Shown here piece by piece: positions 56,589 to 64,000 of a stretch of 64,000 nt of DNA. The position numbers and the translations under genes are program-made. Location: the NCBI GenBank assembly GCA_015058625.1, contig SVCA01000002.1, positions 1 to 64,000 on the forward strand. Direction: 5' to 3'. The notes beneath the pieces were generated by a model, which did no database searches, was not told the DNA's origin, and saw only the letters and a program-made list of their open reading frames with translations. This stretch comes from Pseudoselenomonas ruminantium (GTDB lineage: Bacteria > Bacillota > Negativicutes > Selenomonadales > Selenomonadaceae). Every line of letters begins with the position of its first letter. The first letter of the stretch is position 1.

Positions 56589-57805
56589 ATATACTATTAA
56601 TCAATCACTATGCCGGAAGTCCTCAATATGGCATGGAATATCGTCCTTATTATCTTGCCCGTGAATGGGTGAAAATGGGACATAACATCACCATTGTGGG
56701 TGCTGATTTTTCCCATTTGCGCATTAAGCAGCCAACAGCTGGCGAAGAATATATCGATGGTATCCGCTATGTTTGGCTGTCAACACCTGCTTATCAGGGA
56801 AACGGTGTGGGGAGAATCAAAAATATGCTCTCTTTTCTGTGGAAGTTATATCGGCAGGAAAAACAGGTAATAGGCGAGCATAAGCCGGATGTGGTTATTG
56901 CATCCTCAACTTATCCGTTGGACATTTATCCTGCCCATTTCATGGCGAAAAAGTATAAAGCGAAACTGGTTTTTGAAGTTCATGATATCTGGCCGCTTAC
57001 GCCTATGGAAATCGGTCACATGTCAAAATGGCATCCTTTTATTATGGTCATGCAAATGGCAGAAAATTATATGTGCCGTCATGTGGATAAATTGATTTCT
57101 ATTTTGCCTAAAGCAGAGGAGCATTACTTGGAACATGGACTGGCAAAAGGAAAATTTGTGCATATCCCTAATGGTATCGTAATTGATAAAAATTCTCACG
57201 GGGGGGGGGGTAACCTCCCGGCCGCGTATATAGAGTTATTCACAGCTTTGCGGTCAAAAAAACATTTTATTCTCGGTTATGTTGGTGGTATGGCAAAATC
57301 CAATGCCTTAATGGCGTTATTGGAAGCTGCTGTTAAGGTACAGGACTTGCCCGTAGATATCGTATTGGCTGGAGATGGGGCTGAACGAGCCGGATTAGTA
57401 ACTAAGGCAAAGAAATATGGCTTAGAGCAGGTACATTTTCTGTCGGCGGTGGGAAAATCCCTTGTACCAAAGGTTCTGGCGAATATGGATGCCCTGTATA
57501 TCGGCTGGCAGGATACCGCGCTTTATCAGTATGGTGTCAGTGCCAATAAAATTTTTGACTATCTGTTGGCGCAAAAGCCGGTTTTATGGGCGGGGAACAC
57601 AGGCAACAATCCGGTAAAAGAAGCAAATGCCGGTCTGGCGGTCCCCTCCAGTAATCCGGAGGATATTGCAGCAGGAATCCGGCAAATGGCAGGTACGGAA
57701 AAAGTCCTTTTGAATCAATGGGGGACAAATGGCTGTACTTACGTTAAGGCCAATCACAATTACCGCAATTTAGCTGAGAAATTCATAAATGCAATAAGCG
57801 GATGA
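56585..57805 (+). CDS. GT4 glycosyltransferase with an internal G11 tract
   Basis: 406 residues, GT-B fold. The N-domain starts NILLINHYAGSPQYGMEYRPYYLAREW and holds LVFEVHDIWPLTPMEIG. The C-domain contains LGYVGGMAKSNALMALLEA, DIVLAGDGAERAGLV, and the donor-site FDYLLAQKPVLWAGNTGNNPVKEANAGLAV. Between domains, residues 206-209 are Gly encoded by eleven consecutive G. One more G gives an immediate TAA; one fewer gives TAG about 10 codons later. Either leaves only the N-domain. Acceptor and donor sugars are unknown. Confidence 0.88.
   Translation: MNILLINHYAGSPQYGMEYRPYYLAREWVKMGHNITIVGADFSHLRIKQPTAGEEYIDGIRYVWLSTPAYQGNGVGRIKNMLSFLWKLYRQEKQVIGEHKPDVVIASSTYPLDIYPAHFMAKKYKAKLVFEVHDIWPLTPMEIGHMSKWHPFIMVMQMAENYMCRHVDKLISILPKAEEHYLEHGLAKGKFVHIPNGIVIDKNSHGGGGNLPAAYIELFTALRSKKHFILGYVGGMAKSNALMALLEAAVKVQDLPVDIVLAGDGAERAGLVTKAKKYGLEQVHFLSAVGKSLVPKVLANMDALYIGWQDTALYQYGVSANKIFDYLLAQKPVLWAGNTGNNPVKEANAGLAVPSSNPEDIAAGIRQMAGTEKVLLNQWGTNGCTYVKANHNYRNLAEKFINAISG
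57200..57210 (+). repeat. G11 homopolymer tract inside a glycosyltransferase gene
   Basis: Eleven consecutive G at the domain linker. In frame as sequenced. Confidence 0.95.
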
Positions 57806-57814
57806 GGTGATAGT

Positions 57815-58408
57815 TTGTCACAGCAAAATAATGAGAAAATCATCGTTCAGGAACATGCCAAAGGCAATAAAGTCATACTTTTTGCAGGAGCCCACGGCAA
57901 AGCCAATGCTTTGGATACTTTACTGGATGCGGGCAAAATGTTAGTGGATAGTAAAGTATCTGTCTGTCTTATGGGTGGCGGGCCGGAGAAGGAACGTCTG
58001 CGGTCAAGGGCTGAAGCTGAGAGGCTCACGAATGTAATTTTTCTCGATGCGGTTAATAAAAATGAAGTGGGAAATGTACTTGCCTTAGCAGATATTTTGT
58101 ACATTGGTCTAGCGAAAACGGATTTGTTCCGCTTCGGAATCAGTCCCAATAAGATGATGGATTATATGCTGGCGGGAAAGCCAATTATAAGTGCCATTGA
58201 TGCAGGTAATGATATGGTAGCAGAGGCAGATTGTGGCTGTTCCGTACCCGCAGAAGATGCGCCGGCTGTGGCAAAGGCCATAAAAAAATTATTGGCATTA
58301 ACTGAAGAAGAACGTGCAAGGCTCGGACAAAATGGAAAAGCCTATGTGATGGCTAATCATGATTATCAAAAACTGGCTGCTGATTTTATCGAAAAATTGG
58401 AAGCATAA
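57815..58408 (+). CDS. Stand-alone C-terminal half of a GT4 glycosyltransferase
   Basis: 197 residues with only the donor-binding domain of a GT-B enzyme: VILFAGAHGKANALDTLLDAG, VCLMGGGPEKERLRSRAE, MMDYMLAGKPIISAIDAGNDMVAEADCGCSV. It lines up along its length with the C-domain of the preceding enzyme and stays in its reading frame after the TGA, with its own GAGGTGAT and TTG. Either a remnant of a second transferase or a domain that works with a separate N-domain. Confidence 0.75.
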   Translation: MSQQNNEKIIVQEHAKGNKVILFAGAHGKANALDTLLDAGKMLVDSKVSVCLMGGGPEKERLRSRAEAERLTNVIFLDAVNKNEVGNVLALADILYIGLAKTDLFRFGISPNKMMDYMLAGKPIISAIDAGNDMVAEADCGCSVPAEDAPAVAKAIKKLLALTEEERARLGQNGKAYVMANHDYQKLAADFIEKLEA

Positions 58409-58423
58409 GGGGAGATTTGAGTA

Positions 58424-59740
58424 ATGAACAAAGAAGCATTAAAAGCAAAAATCCAAAATCACGAACTGACCTGCGGTGTGGTTGGCCTTGGTTATGTGGG
58501 ATTGCCGCTGGCCGTAGAAAAGGCTAAGGCAGGTTTTAAGACCATCGGTTTTGATGTGCAGTCGGCCAAGGTCGATATGGTTAACGCAGGCAAGAATTAT
58601 ATCGGTGATGTTGTAGATAAAGACCTTGTGGAACTGGTAAAGGCTGGAAAACTCACTGCTACCACAGATTTTTCGTTTGTCAAAGATGTAGACTTCATTG
58701 CTATCTGCGTGCCTACGCCGCTGGATGCTCATCAGCAGCCGGATATCAGCTATGTCAAAAGCAGTGCGGAAGCAATCGCCAAGTATTTAACGAAAGATAC
58801 TATTGTGGTCTTGGAATCGACAACCTATCCGGGAACTACAGAAGGGCTGTTAAGACCAATCCTTGAAGATGGCTCCGGCCTTAAATGTGGAGAGGACTTC
58901 TATCTGGGCTTTTCCCCGGAGCGCGTTGACCCGGGCAATCTTATTTACAAGACCAAGAACACGCCCAAAGTTGTCGGCGGCATTGGCAGGGATGCAACCG
59001 AAGTTATCGCCGATGTGTACCGTCACATCCTGCAAAGTGATATTCACGAAGTATCTTCTCCCGCTGTAGCCGAAATGGAGAAAATTCTCGAAAACACTTA
59101 TCGCAATGTTAATATCGGTCTGGTCAATGAACTGACCATGCTTTGCCATAAAATGGGCATCAGCATGTGGGAAGTGGTGGATGCAGCGAAAACGAAACCG
59201 TATGGCTTTCAGGCGTTTTATCCCGGCCCGGGGCTCGGCGGTCACTGCATTCCCTTAGATCCGTATTATCTCAGTTGGAAGGCCAGAGAATATGGCTTCC
59301 ATACGTCTATGATTGAGGCCTCCGGCATGATTAACGACCGCATGCCGGAATACACCGTACTTCGTGCGGGGGAAATTCTCAACCGCTTCGGAAAAAGCAT
59401 CAAGGATGCGAAGGTATTAATTCTCGGCGTAGCCTACAAACAGGATATCGACGACTACCGCGAAAGTCCGGCCCTTAATGTTATTGAAGAATTTAACAAG
59501 CGTGGGGCAGAGGTTACGTTCTATGATCCTTGGGTAGCAAGCTACAAGTTCAAAGGTGAAATACATCAGGGGGAAAAAGAACTCACGAAAGACGTGCTGG
59601 AAAATGCAGACATAGTAGTAGTAACTACCGCCCATACTAATGTGGACTATGACTTTGTTCAGCAGAATGTCAAAGTAGTATTTGATACGAAGAATGCCAT
59701 GAAGAATGTGGTAAGCCGCGATAATGTAGAGCTGTTGTAA
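58424..59740 (+). CDS. UDP-sugar 6-dehydrogenase (WbpA/TviB type)
   Basis: 438 residues, NAD-dependent, oxidising a UDP-N-acetylhexosamine (or UDP-glucose) to the uronic acid. NAD site GVVGLGYVGLPLAVEKAKAGF; SPERVDPGNLIYKTKNTPKVVGG is typical of the UDP-HexNAc subgroup. The catalytic Cys is in PGPGLGGHCIPLDPYYLSWKA, and the C-domain includes ILGVAYKQDIDDYRESPALNV. The glycan is therefore probably acidic. Exact substrate not determinable by eye. Confidence 0.9.
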   Translation: MNKEALKAKIQNHELTCGVVGLGYVGLPLAVEKAKAGFKTIGFDVQSAKVDMVNAGKNYIGDVVDKDLVELVKAGKLTATTDFSFVKDVDFIAICVPTPLDAHQQPDISYVKSSAEAIAKYLTKDTIVVLESTTYPGTTEGLLRPILEDGSGLKCGEDFYLGFSPERVDPGNLIYKTKNTPKVVGGIGRDATEVIADVYRHILQSDIHEVSSPAVAEMEKILENTYRNVNIGLVNELTMLCHKMGISMWEVVDAAKTKPYGFQAFYPGPGLGGHCIPLDPYYLSWKAREYGFHTSMIEASGMINDRMPEYTVLRAGEILNRFGKSIKDAKVLILGVAYKQDIDDYRESPALNVIEEFNKRGAEVTFYDPWVASYKFKGEIHQGEKELTKDVLENADIVVVTTAHTNVDYDFVQQNVKVVFDTKNAMKNVVSRDNVELL

Positions 59741-59757
59741 ATACAAGGGATGACAGG

Positions 59758-61134
59758 ATGTTTGAAGGTGAGATTTGGGTAATCCCGATACTGTTGGTTT
59801 CCATAGGAGCATGGGCACTGTCAATTACGTTGTCTGTATGGGCGAATGGTTCTTACTTTCGCCCAACGGCTTCTAATTGGTTTATGTGGTGGCTGTTTGT
59901 ATATATTCTTTTGGGAGCCACTTATCTTATGGTGGTGGAGGATACCTATGAAGCCAATGTGGGACTGTATAATTATCCGGATGCCATTATGGGGGCGTGG
60001 GGATTGTCCTTAGCGGCAGCGGTTCTCATCCCTTTAGGGATGAATATCGCCAATTGGTTTTGGAAAGTCCAGCCCAATAAATTTTGGCATAGATTTCTGG
60101 TTAATGTGAAAAATATTCGGGAAGATAAATTGTCGCATAGATTTCATTTTGTTTTTGCTATAACAGTAGCTGTAACAGTATTGGTTTCGCTGGCCTATTA
60201 TATGCAAATCAATATACCGTTGCTCGGTGTGTTTGACGGAGCACAAGCCAAGGATTTGGCGGTGTTGCGCAGTGAAGCAGGAAATGATTTTACGGGAAAA
60301 TATTGGCGTTATGCCCTGTTTAAGGACTCACTATTATCGCTGTTGATTCTTATAAGTTTTTTCTTGCGTCATCATGGAGTATACAGATTTGTTTTTCCGG
60401 TACTTTTGGGGTTGAGATGTTTTGTTTGTCTGGCTGATATACAAAAGGGGCCTATCATAAATTTATTAATCCTGTTAATGTTGGCATATTTTTTTGAGAA
60501 ACAGCGAATAAGCAAGAAAATATTAGTGAGCACAGGGATGCTGATTTGTAGTTTGATTATAGCGATGTATTATTTTTTTATGGGGGTAGATTTTTCAAAA
60601 GATAGTGATATAAGTGGAATATTATTGCGTATTTTTGTTGGGCAAGGAGTTGGCGTTCCATGGTCTATGGTTTGGGTTGAACAATACGGATATTTAGAAG
60701 GACTTAGTTTGCCAAATCCGGCTAATCTTTTACCGTTTATTCATAGTCGTTATTCGGTTGAACTTATGGAAATGGTTTTTCCAGAACTAATTTATAATGG
60801 AATAATTGGTTCCATGCCGACGGTGTTCTATGGAGAGCTCTTTGCTAATTTTGGTGTATGTGTCGCTATAGTATCCATGCTGGCTATGGGCGCATTGTTG
60901 CGTTCGATTGATATTTACTGCCAGTCATATGGGGGGGGACACACGATTATCAACATGGTTATCTATTTGTTTCTAATCACGGATATGCGGAAATATACAG
61001 GAACCTCAATAATGGGCATATTTTTAGATATGGGATTATGGATACCAATTATTATATTAATGCTTTTAGGATATGTCTGCTCTGGAAAAAAAGGGAAGGG
61101 AAATACGATTGGAACGGCTGAAAATTCTACGTAG
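59758..61134 (+). CDS. O-antigen/repeat-unit polymerase (Wzy-like)
   Basis: 458 residues with about ten hydrophobic segments, low sequence conservation and a large extracytoplasmic loop (about 270-370, DFSKDSDISGILLRIFVGQGVG to FPELIYNGIIGSMPTVFYGELFANFG), as in Wzy proteins. Likely joins lipid-linked repeat units at the outer face. A G8 run encodes Gly 392-394 before the last helices; loss of one G truncates, gain of one gives a different tail. AT-rich relative to housekeeping genes. Confidence 0.8.
   Translation: MFEGEIWVIPILLVSIGAWALSITLSVWANGSYFRPTASNWFMWWLFVYILLGATYLMVVEDTYEANVGLYNYPDAIMGAWGLSLAAAVLIPLGMNIANWFWKVQPNKFWHRFLVNVKNIREDKLSHRFHFVFAITVAVTVLVSLAYYMQINIPLLGVFDGAQAKDLAVLRSEAGNDFTGKYWRYALFKDSLLSLLILISFFLRHHGVYRFVFPVLLGLRCFVCLADIQKGPIINLLILLMLAYFFEKQRISKKILVSTGMLICSLIIAMYYFFMGVDFSKDSDISGILLRIFVGQGVGVPWSMVWVEQYGYLEGLSLPNPANLLPFIHSRYSVELMEMVFPELIYNGIIGSMPTVFYGELFANFGVCVAIVSMLAMGALLRSIDIYCQSYGGGHTIINMVIYLFLITDMRKYTGTSIMGIFLDMGLWIPIIILMLLGYVCSGKKGKGNTIGTAENST
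60931..60938 (+). repeat. G8 homopolymer tract inside the polymerase gene
   Basis: Eight G at codons 392-394. The polymerase is in frame as sequenced. Confidence 0.9.
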
Positions 61135-61921
61135 ATACATACAAAATAACCGCATAGCGGAATATGAAGATATTTTAGCGAAAGCACGCGACCATGGTTA
61201 TCAAATGCTTACCTTGGAAAACTATGCTAAAGGAGACTATGACAAGGGGAAGAAAGTTCTGCTCCTAAGGCATGATGTAGACCATATTTCACCAGGTACA
61301 CGTGCAATGCTTAACGCCGAGCAAAAATATGGCGCGACAGCTAGCTACTATTTTCGTTGGTCTACAGCAGATTATTTTTTAATGAAGGACATAATAGCGG
61401 GAGGAGGGGAAGGATCTTTGCATTTTGAAACCATAGCGAATTTCCTGCGGCGTCAGCAGGGAAAACGATACAGCAAAGAAGATGTTTTGGTGCGTAAGGA
61501 TTTTTTCCTCGAACTGTTAAAGCATGAGTTGGCCCTTTTCCGAGCGTACTATGATGTGCCTTGCCAAACATTGGCCTCCCATGGTGCGGAGGAAAATGGC
61601 ATGGTCGGTGTTTCCAACAATTACCTCACGGATGATGATTCAGTTTATGGAGATTTGGGGATTGTTTTGGAGTCCTATCAGCAGAAATTTATCGAATCCA
61701 TGGGCATATATATTTCCGATACTGTGATGGAATATAATGGCGGATACCGTTATGGAATAACACCACAGGAAGCTATAACGGAAGGAATCAGTCCCATTTT
61801 GTTTTTATCGCATCCTAATCATTGGAAATATACACATCGAGGGCAGTTCCGTAAAATAGTTAAAAGCATTATCAAAAGTCCCATCAGGACAAAAGAAAAT
61901 TTTAAGAGGATAGCCAAGTGA
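61109..61921 (+). CDS. Polysaccharide-deacetylase-like protein
   Basis: 270 residues. VLLLRHDVDHISPGTRAML gives the Asp-Asp of an NodB-type metal site, and YYFRWSTADYFLMKD, SLHFETIANFL and LASHGAEENG follow. The later FLSHPNHWKYTHRGQ supplies a His motif. It may remove acetyl groups from the glycan or only keep the fold. TTG at 61109 (after AAGGGAAGGG) is preferred to ATG 61073; either way it overlaps the polymerase end. Confidence 0.7.
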   Translation: MERLKILRRYIQNNRIAEYEDILAKARDHGYQMLTLENYAKGDYDKGKKVLLLRHDVDHISPGTRAMLNAEQKYGATASYYFRWSTADYFLMKDIIAGGGEGSLHFETIANFLRRQQGKRYSKEDVLVRKDFFLELLKHELALFRAYYDVPCQTLASHGAEENGMVGVSNNYLTDDDSVYGDLGIVLESYQQKFIESMGIYISDTVMEYNGGYRYGITPQEAITEGISPILFLSHPNHWKYTHRGQFRKIVKSIIKSPIRTKENFKRIAK

Positions 61922-63069
61922 AAAAAGTTTTATCTATCGTACTTAATAATTTTACCCACGATTCCCGGGTCCTGAAAGAGTGCCTGTCTTTGCACAAGAA
62001 TGGCTATGATATATCTGTATTGGCTTTACATGATGGCCGTGAAGGACTGGCAGAAACAGAGTTAATTTCCGGCGTTCCCGTTCGTAGAGTCCGGTTAGTG
62101 TCAAAGTCGTGGTCGAAAACGCCTATTGTGCAGGTGTTGAAATATTTAGAATTTATCATCCGCGCTCAATCGGCGTGCCGTAAGGCAGACATACTTCATT
62201 GCAATGATTTGAATGCCTTGATTGTTGGTGTTGTGGCGAAGATTTTATCTTTGTGGCGTTTGAAAATCGTCTATGATGCACATGAATTGGAATGCGAAGC
62301 CGGTGCAAGAACCAGACGTGGACAGAAATTGTTGGAATTAGCTGAGCGGCTGACCATTCTCTTTGCCAATCAGGTAATAACGGTCAGCCCTAGTATTGCC
62401 GAAGATTACGCACGTCGTTACGGTATAAAAAAGCCGAGTTTGGTCTTGAATGCGCCGGCGTGGCGCGAAGAAATTCCACAAGGAGATATCTTTCGAAAAA
62501 AATTTGGAATTGGTCAGGAACAGAAAATATTCATTTATCAGGGTGGATTGAGCTTTGAGCGGGCAGTGAAGGAACTGGTAGAGGCGTTTGCGGCCAGAAA
62601 AAAATCTGATGCTGTACTGATTTTTATGGGCTATGGTCCGGCAGAGGAATATATACGGAAAGCCAGTGATAAACACCACAATATTTTTCTTCATCCGGCA
62701 GTACCACCGCATGAAATCCTGCAATATACCTGTGGAGCTGATTATGGCCTTATTTTCCTCCATACTAAGGGTAATAATAATTATTATTATTGTCTGCCTA
62801 ATAAGTTCTTTGAATATGCTACCTGCGGCCTGCCGTTTCTTGCGAATGACCTCTATGATATTGACCGTATGAATGAGCAATATCATCTGGGAGAGCTGGT
62901 CAAAACCATGTCGGTCACAGAAATAAATGAAGGAATTGATAAATTACTTGCGGAGGATTATCAGCAACTTTCGCAAAATGCTAGACAAATGGCGAAAAAT
63001 AATTCATGGGAAATACAGGAAAAAAGTTTGTTGAATGTTTATGATAAATTGACTAACTTACATTTGTAA
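61918..63069 (+). CDS. GT4 glycosyltransferase
   Basis: 383 residues. The N-domain has LSIVLNNFTHDSRVLKECLSLHKNGYDISVLALHDG and the LKIVYDAHELECEAG motif. The C-domain begins at IFIYQGGLSFERAVKELVEAF, with LIFMGYGPAEEYI, FLHPAVPPHEILQYTCGADYGLIF and the donor site NKFFEYATCGLPFLANDL. Complete and in frame. GTG start inside the deacetylase stop. Acceptor unknown. Confidence 0.88.
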   Translation: MKKVLSIVLNNFTHDSRVLKECLSLHKNGYDISVLALHDGREGLAETELISGVPVRRVRLVSKSWSKTPIVQVLKYLEFIIRAQSACRKADILHCNDLNALIVGVVAKILSLWRLKIVYDAHELECEAGARTRRGQKLLELAERLTILFANQVITVSPSIAEDYARRYGIKKPSLVLNAPAWREEIPQGDIFRKKFGIGQEQKIFIYQGGLSFERAVKELVEAFAARKKSDAVLIFMGYGPAEEYIRKASDKHHNIFLHPAVPPHEILQYTCGADYGLIFLHTKGNNNYYYCLPNKFFEYATCGLPFLANDLYDIDRMNEQYHLGELVKTMSVTEINEGIDKLLAEDYQQLSQNARQMAKNNSWEIQEKSLLNVYDKLTNLHL

Positions 63070-63096
63070 TGTCTACATGAATGTGAGGTGAATTTC

Positions 63097-63801
63097 TTGA
63101 AAAAAATATGTCATTTAACAAGTGCTCATACACAGGAAGATATACGAATATTTCATAAGGAATGTGTATCACTAGCTGATGCAGGATATGAGGTTTATCA
63201 GATTTCCTGTGGCAATACCTATGATAAGAAAGGTGTACATCTTATAGGAATTGGTGTAAAACCTGTTGGGCGGCTGGCTCGTATGCGTAAAACAGCTATG
63301 CTGGTGTATCAAGCGGCACTGAAAGTTGATGCAGATGTTTATCATATTCATGACCCGGAACTATTGCCCTATGGATTAAAACTGAAAAGGCTTGGAAAAA
63401 AAGTCATTTTTGACAGCCATGAGGACATTCCAGCACAGATTATGGATAAGGAGTATATAGCTAAGCCATTGCGCAAAATAGTATCGGCTGGGTACAAGGT
63501 CTATGAGTCTTACGTGATTAAACATTTGGATGCAGTAGTGGCAGCTACTCCGCATATTGCAGAAAAGTTTCAAAATCGCTGTCGTAAGGTAGTTACGGTC
63601 AATAATTATCCAAGACTAGATGATATTCAGTTTCATGAAACTCCTTTTACAGAGCGTGAGCCAATTATCTGCTACGCCGGAGGTATCAGCGAAATTCGTG
63701 GAGAGAAGATAATGACGGAAGCTATGCAAAATGTAAATGGAACACTAATTTTGGCTGGTGATAGTGAAAATGTGTCCCCCCCCCGAGGACAAAATACGTA
63801 G
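63097..63801 (+). pseudogene. GT4 glycosyltransferase, off by frameshift at a C9 tract
   Basis: N-terminal part of a GT4 enzyme: KKICHLTSAHTQEDIRIFHKECVSL, DVYHIHDPELLPYGLKLK and VIFDSHEDIP. It shifts out of frame at nine C (63776-63784) and ends as SPPRGQNT. In the other frame the protein continues as RTKYVGRLNRREINELYGSAV, then PIKIYEYMAAGLPYICSDFPLW, clearly the C-domain, to the window edge. Ten or seven C would restore it. TTG start at 63097 follows GAGGTG. A sequencing error in the tract is the other explanation. Confidence 0.85.
63776..63784 (+). repeat. C9 homopolymer tract
   Basis: Nine C at the junction of the two glycosyltransferase frames. Confidence 0.95.
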
Positions 63802-64000
63802 GGCGGCTTAATCGCAGGGAGATAAATGAGCTTTATGGCAGTGCGGTAGCAGGTCTTTGTATGTTGAAACCCGTCAGAAATTATTACTACTCTCAACCAA
63901 TTAAAATCTATGAATATATGGCCGCTGGATTGCCATATATTTGTTCTGATTTTCCCCTATGGCAAGAATTAGCTGCTGCTAGTGGTGCTGGTATCTGTGT
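63785..64000 (+). pseudogene. Downstream part of the frameshifted glycosyltransferase
   Basis: Frame with YVGRLNRREINELYG and KIYEYMAAGLPYICSDFPLW, the donor-binding end of GT4 enzymes. Open to the end of the window, so the real end is not seen. Confidence 0.8.

Overview
The window looks like chromosome from a Selenomonas, very probably S. ruminantium or a close relative (Negativicutes: Firmicutes with an outer membrane). The strongest evidence is the 538-residue GH43 beta-xylosidase, which I recognise as nearly the characterised S. ruminantium xylosidase/arabinosidase. Supporting signs are the fumarate hydratase plus fumarate reductase operon of a succinate/propionate fermenter, a secreted M48-TPR protease of a diderm cell, the csaB-type pyruvyl transferase and many TTG starts. 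Gene density is high, with many overlapping stop/start pairs and strong intrinsic terminators.

Layout. 0-6.2 kb: a candidate minus-strand small RNA, guaA, a small hypothetical gene, eno, and a periplasmic M48 protease. 6.2-8 kb: a small relic/accessory island cut up by three copies of a short repeat. It holds a DnaE-like fragment, an orphan double-glycine-leader peptide, a phage terminase fragment and a DinJ-YafQ toxin-antitoxin pair. 8-16.1 kb: a divergent xylo-oligosaccharide regulon (xylulokinase, DUF4867, GPH symporter, xylosidase and LacI regulator one way; a COG2407 fucose-isomerase-like protein the other way), with two matching operators exactly 210 bp apart. 16.2-24 kb: secA, prfB, a DUF2993 protein, DUF5693 and csaB. 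24-29.5 kb: an SMC-like JetA-JetB-JetC (MksF-E-B) operon without JetD. 29.9-36.1 kb: chemoreceptor, SGNH hydrolase, TPR protein, HD-GYP protein with a degenerate receiver, and a secreted protein.

36.1-37.3 kb: two tRNA-Thr(CGT) genes and two tRNA-Ser genes surrounding two inverted copies of a roughly 193-bp structured repeat whose terminal arms covary. 37.4-42 kb: housekeeping genes (murI, thioesterase, F420-ligase-like, rph, XTP pyrophosphatase, phosphoesterase). 42.2-47.1 kb: fumarase and fumarate reductase, the likely main anaerobic electron sink. 47.2-51.8 kb: PAS-GGDEF-EAL protein, queF, pyridoxal kinase, a radical SAM protein and a Bax-inhibitor-1 protein.

51.8-64 kb: a surface-polysaccharide locus that runs off the window. 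It begins with a short ribbon-helix-helix protein and a 36-residue membrane protein, then a PglF/PglE/PglC-like set, glycosyltransferases, a UDP-sugar dehydrogenase, a Wzy-like polymerase, a deacetylase-like protein and more glycosyltransferases. Four homopolymer tracts fall here and I saw none comparable elsewhere: G10 between the -35-like and -10 elements of the leading promoter, G11 in a glycosyltransferase, G8 in the polymerase, and C9 in the last glycosyltransferase, which is out of frame as read. I propose a multi-switch phase-variable surface glycan. This is the most interesting feature of the window, together with the covarying repeat pair, the JetABC operon lacking its nuclease, and the orphan leader peptide.
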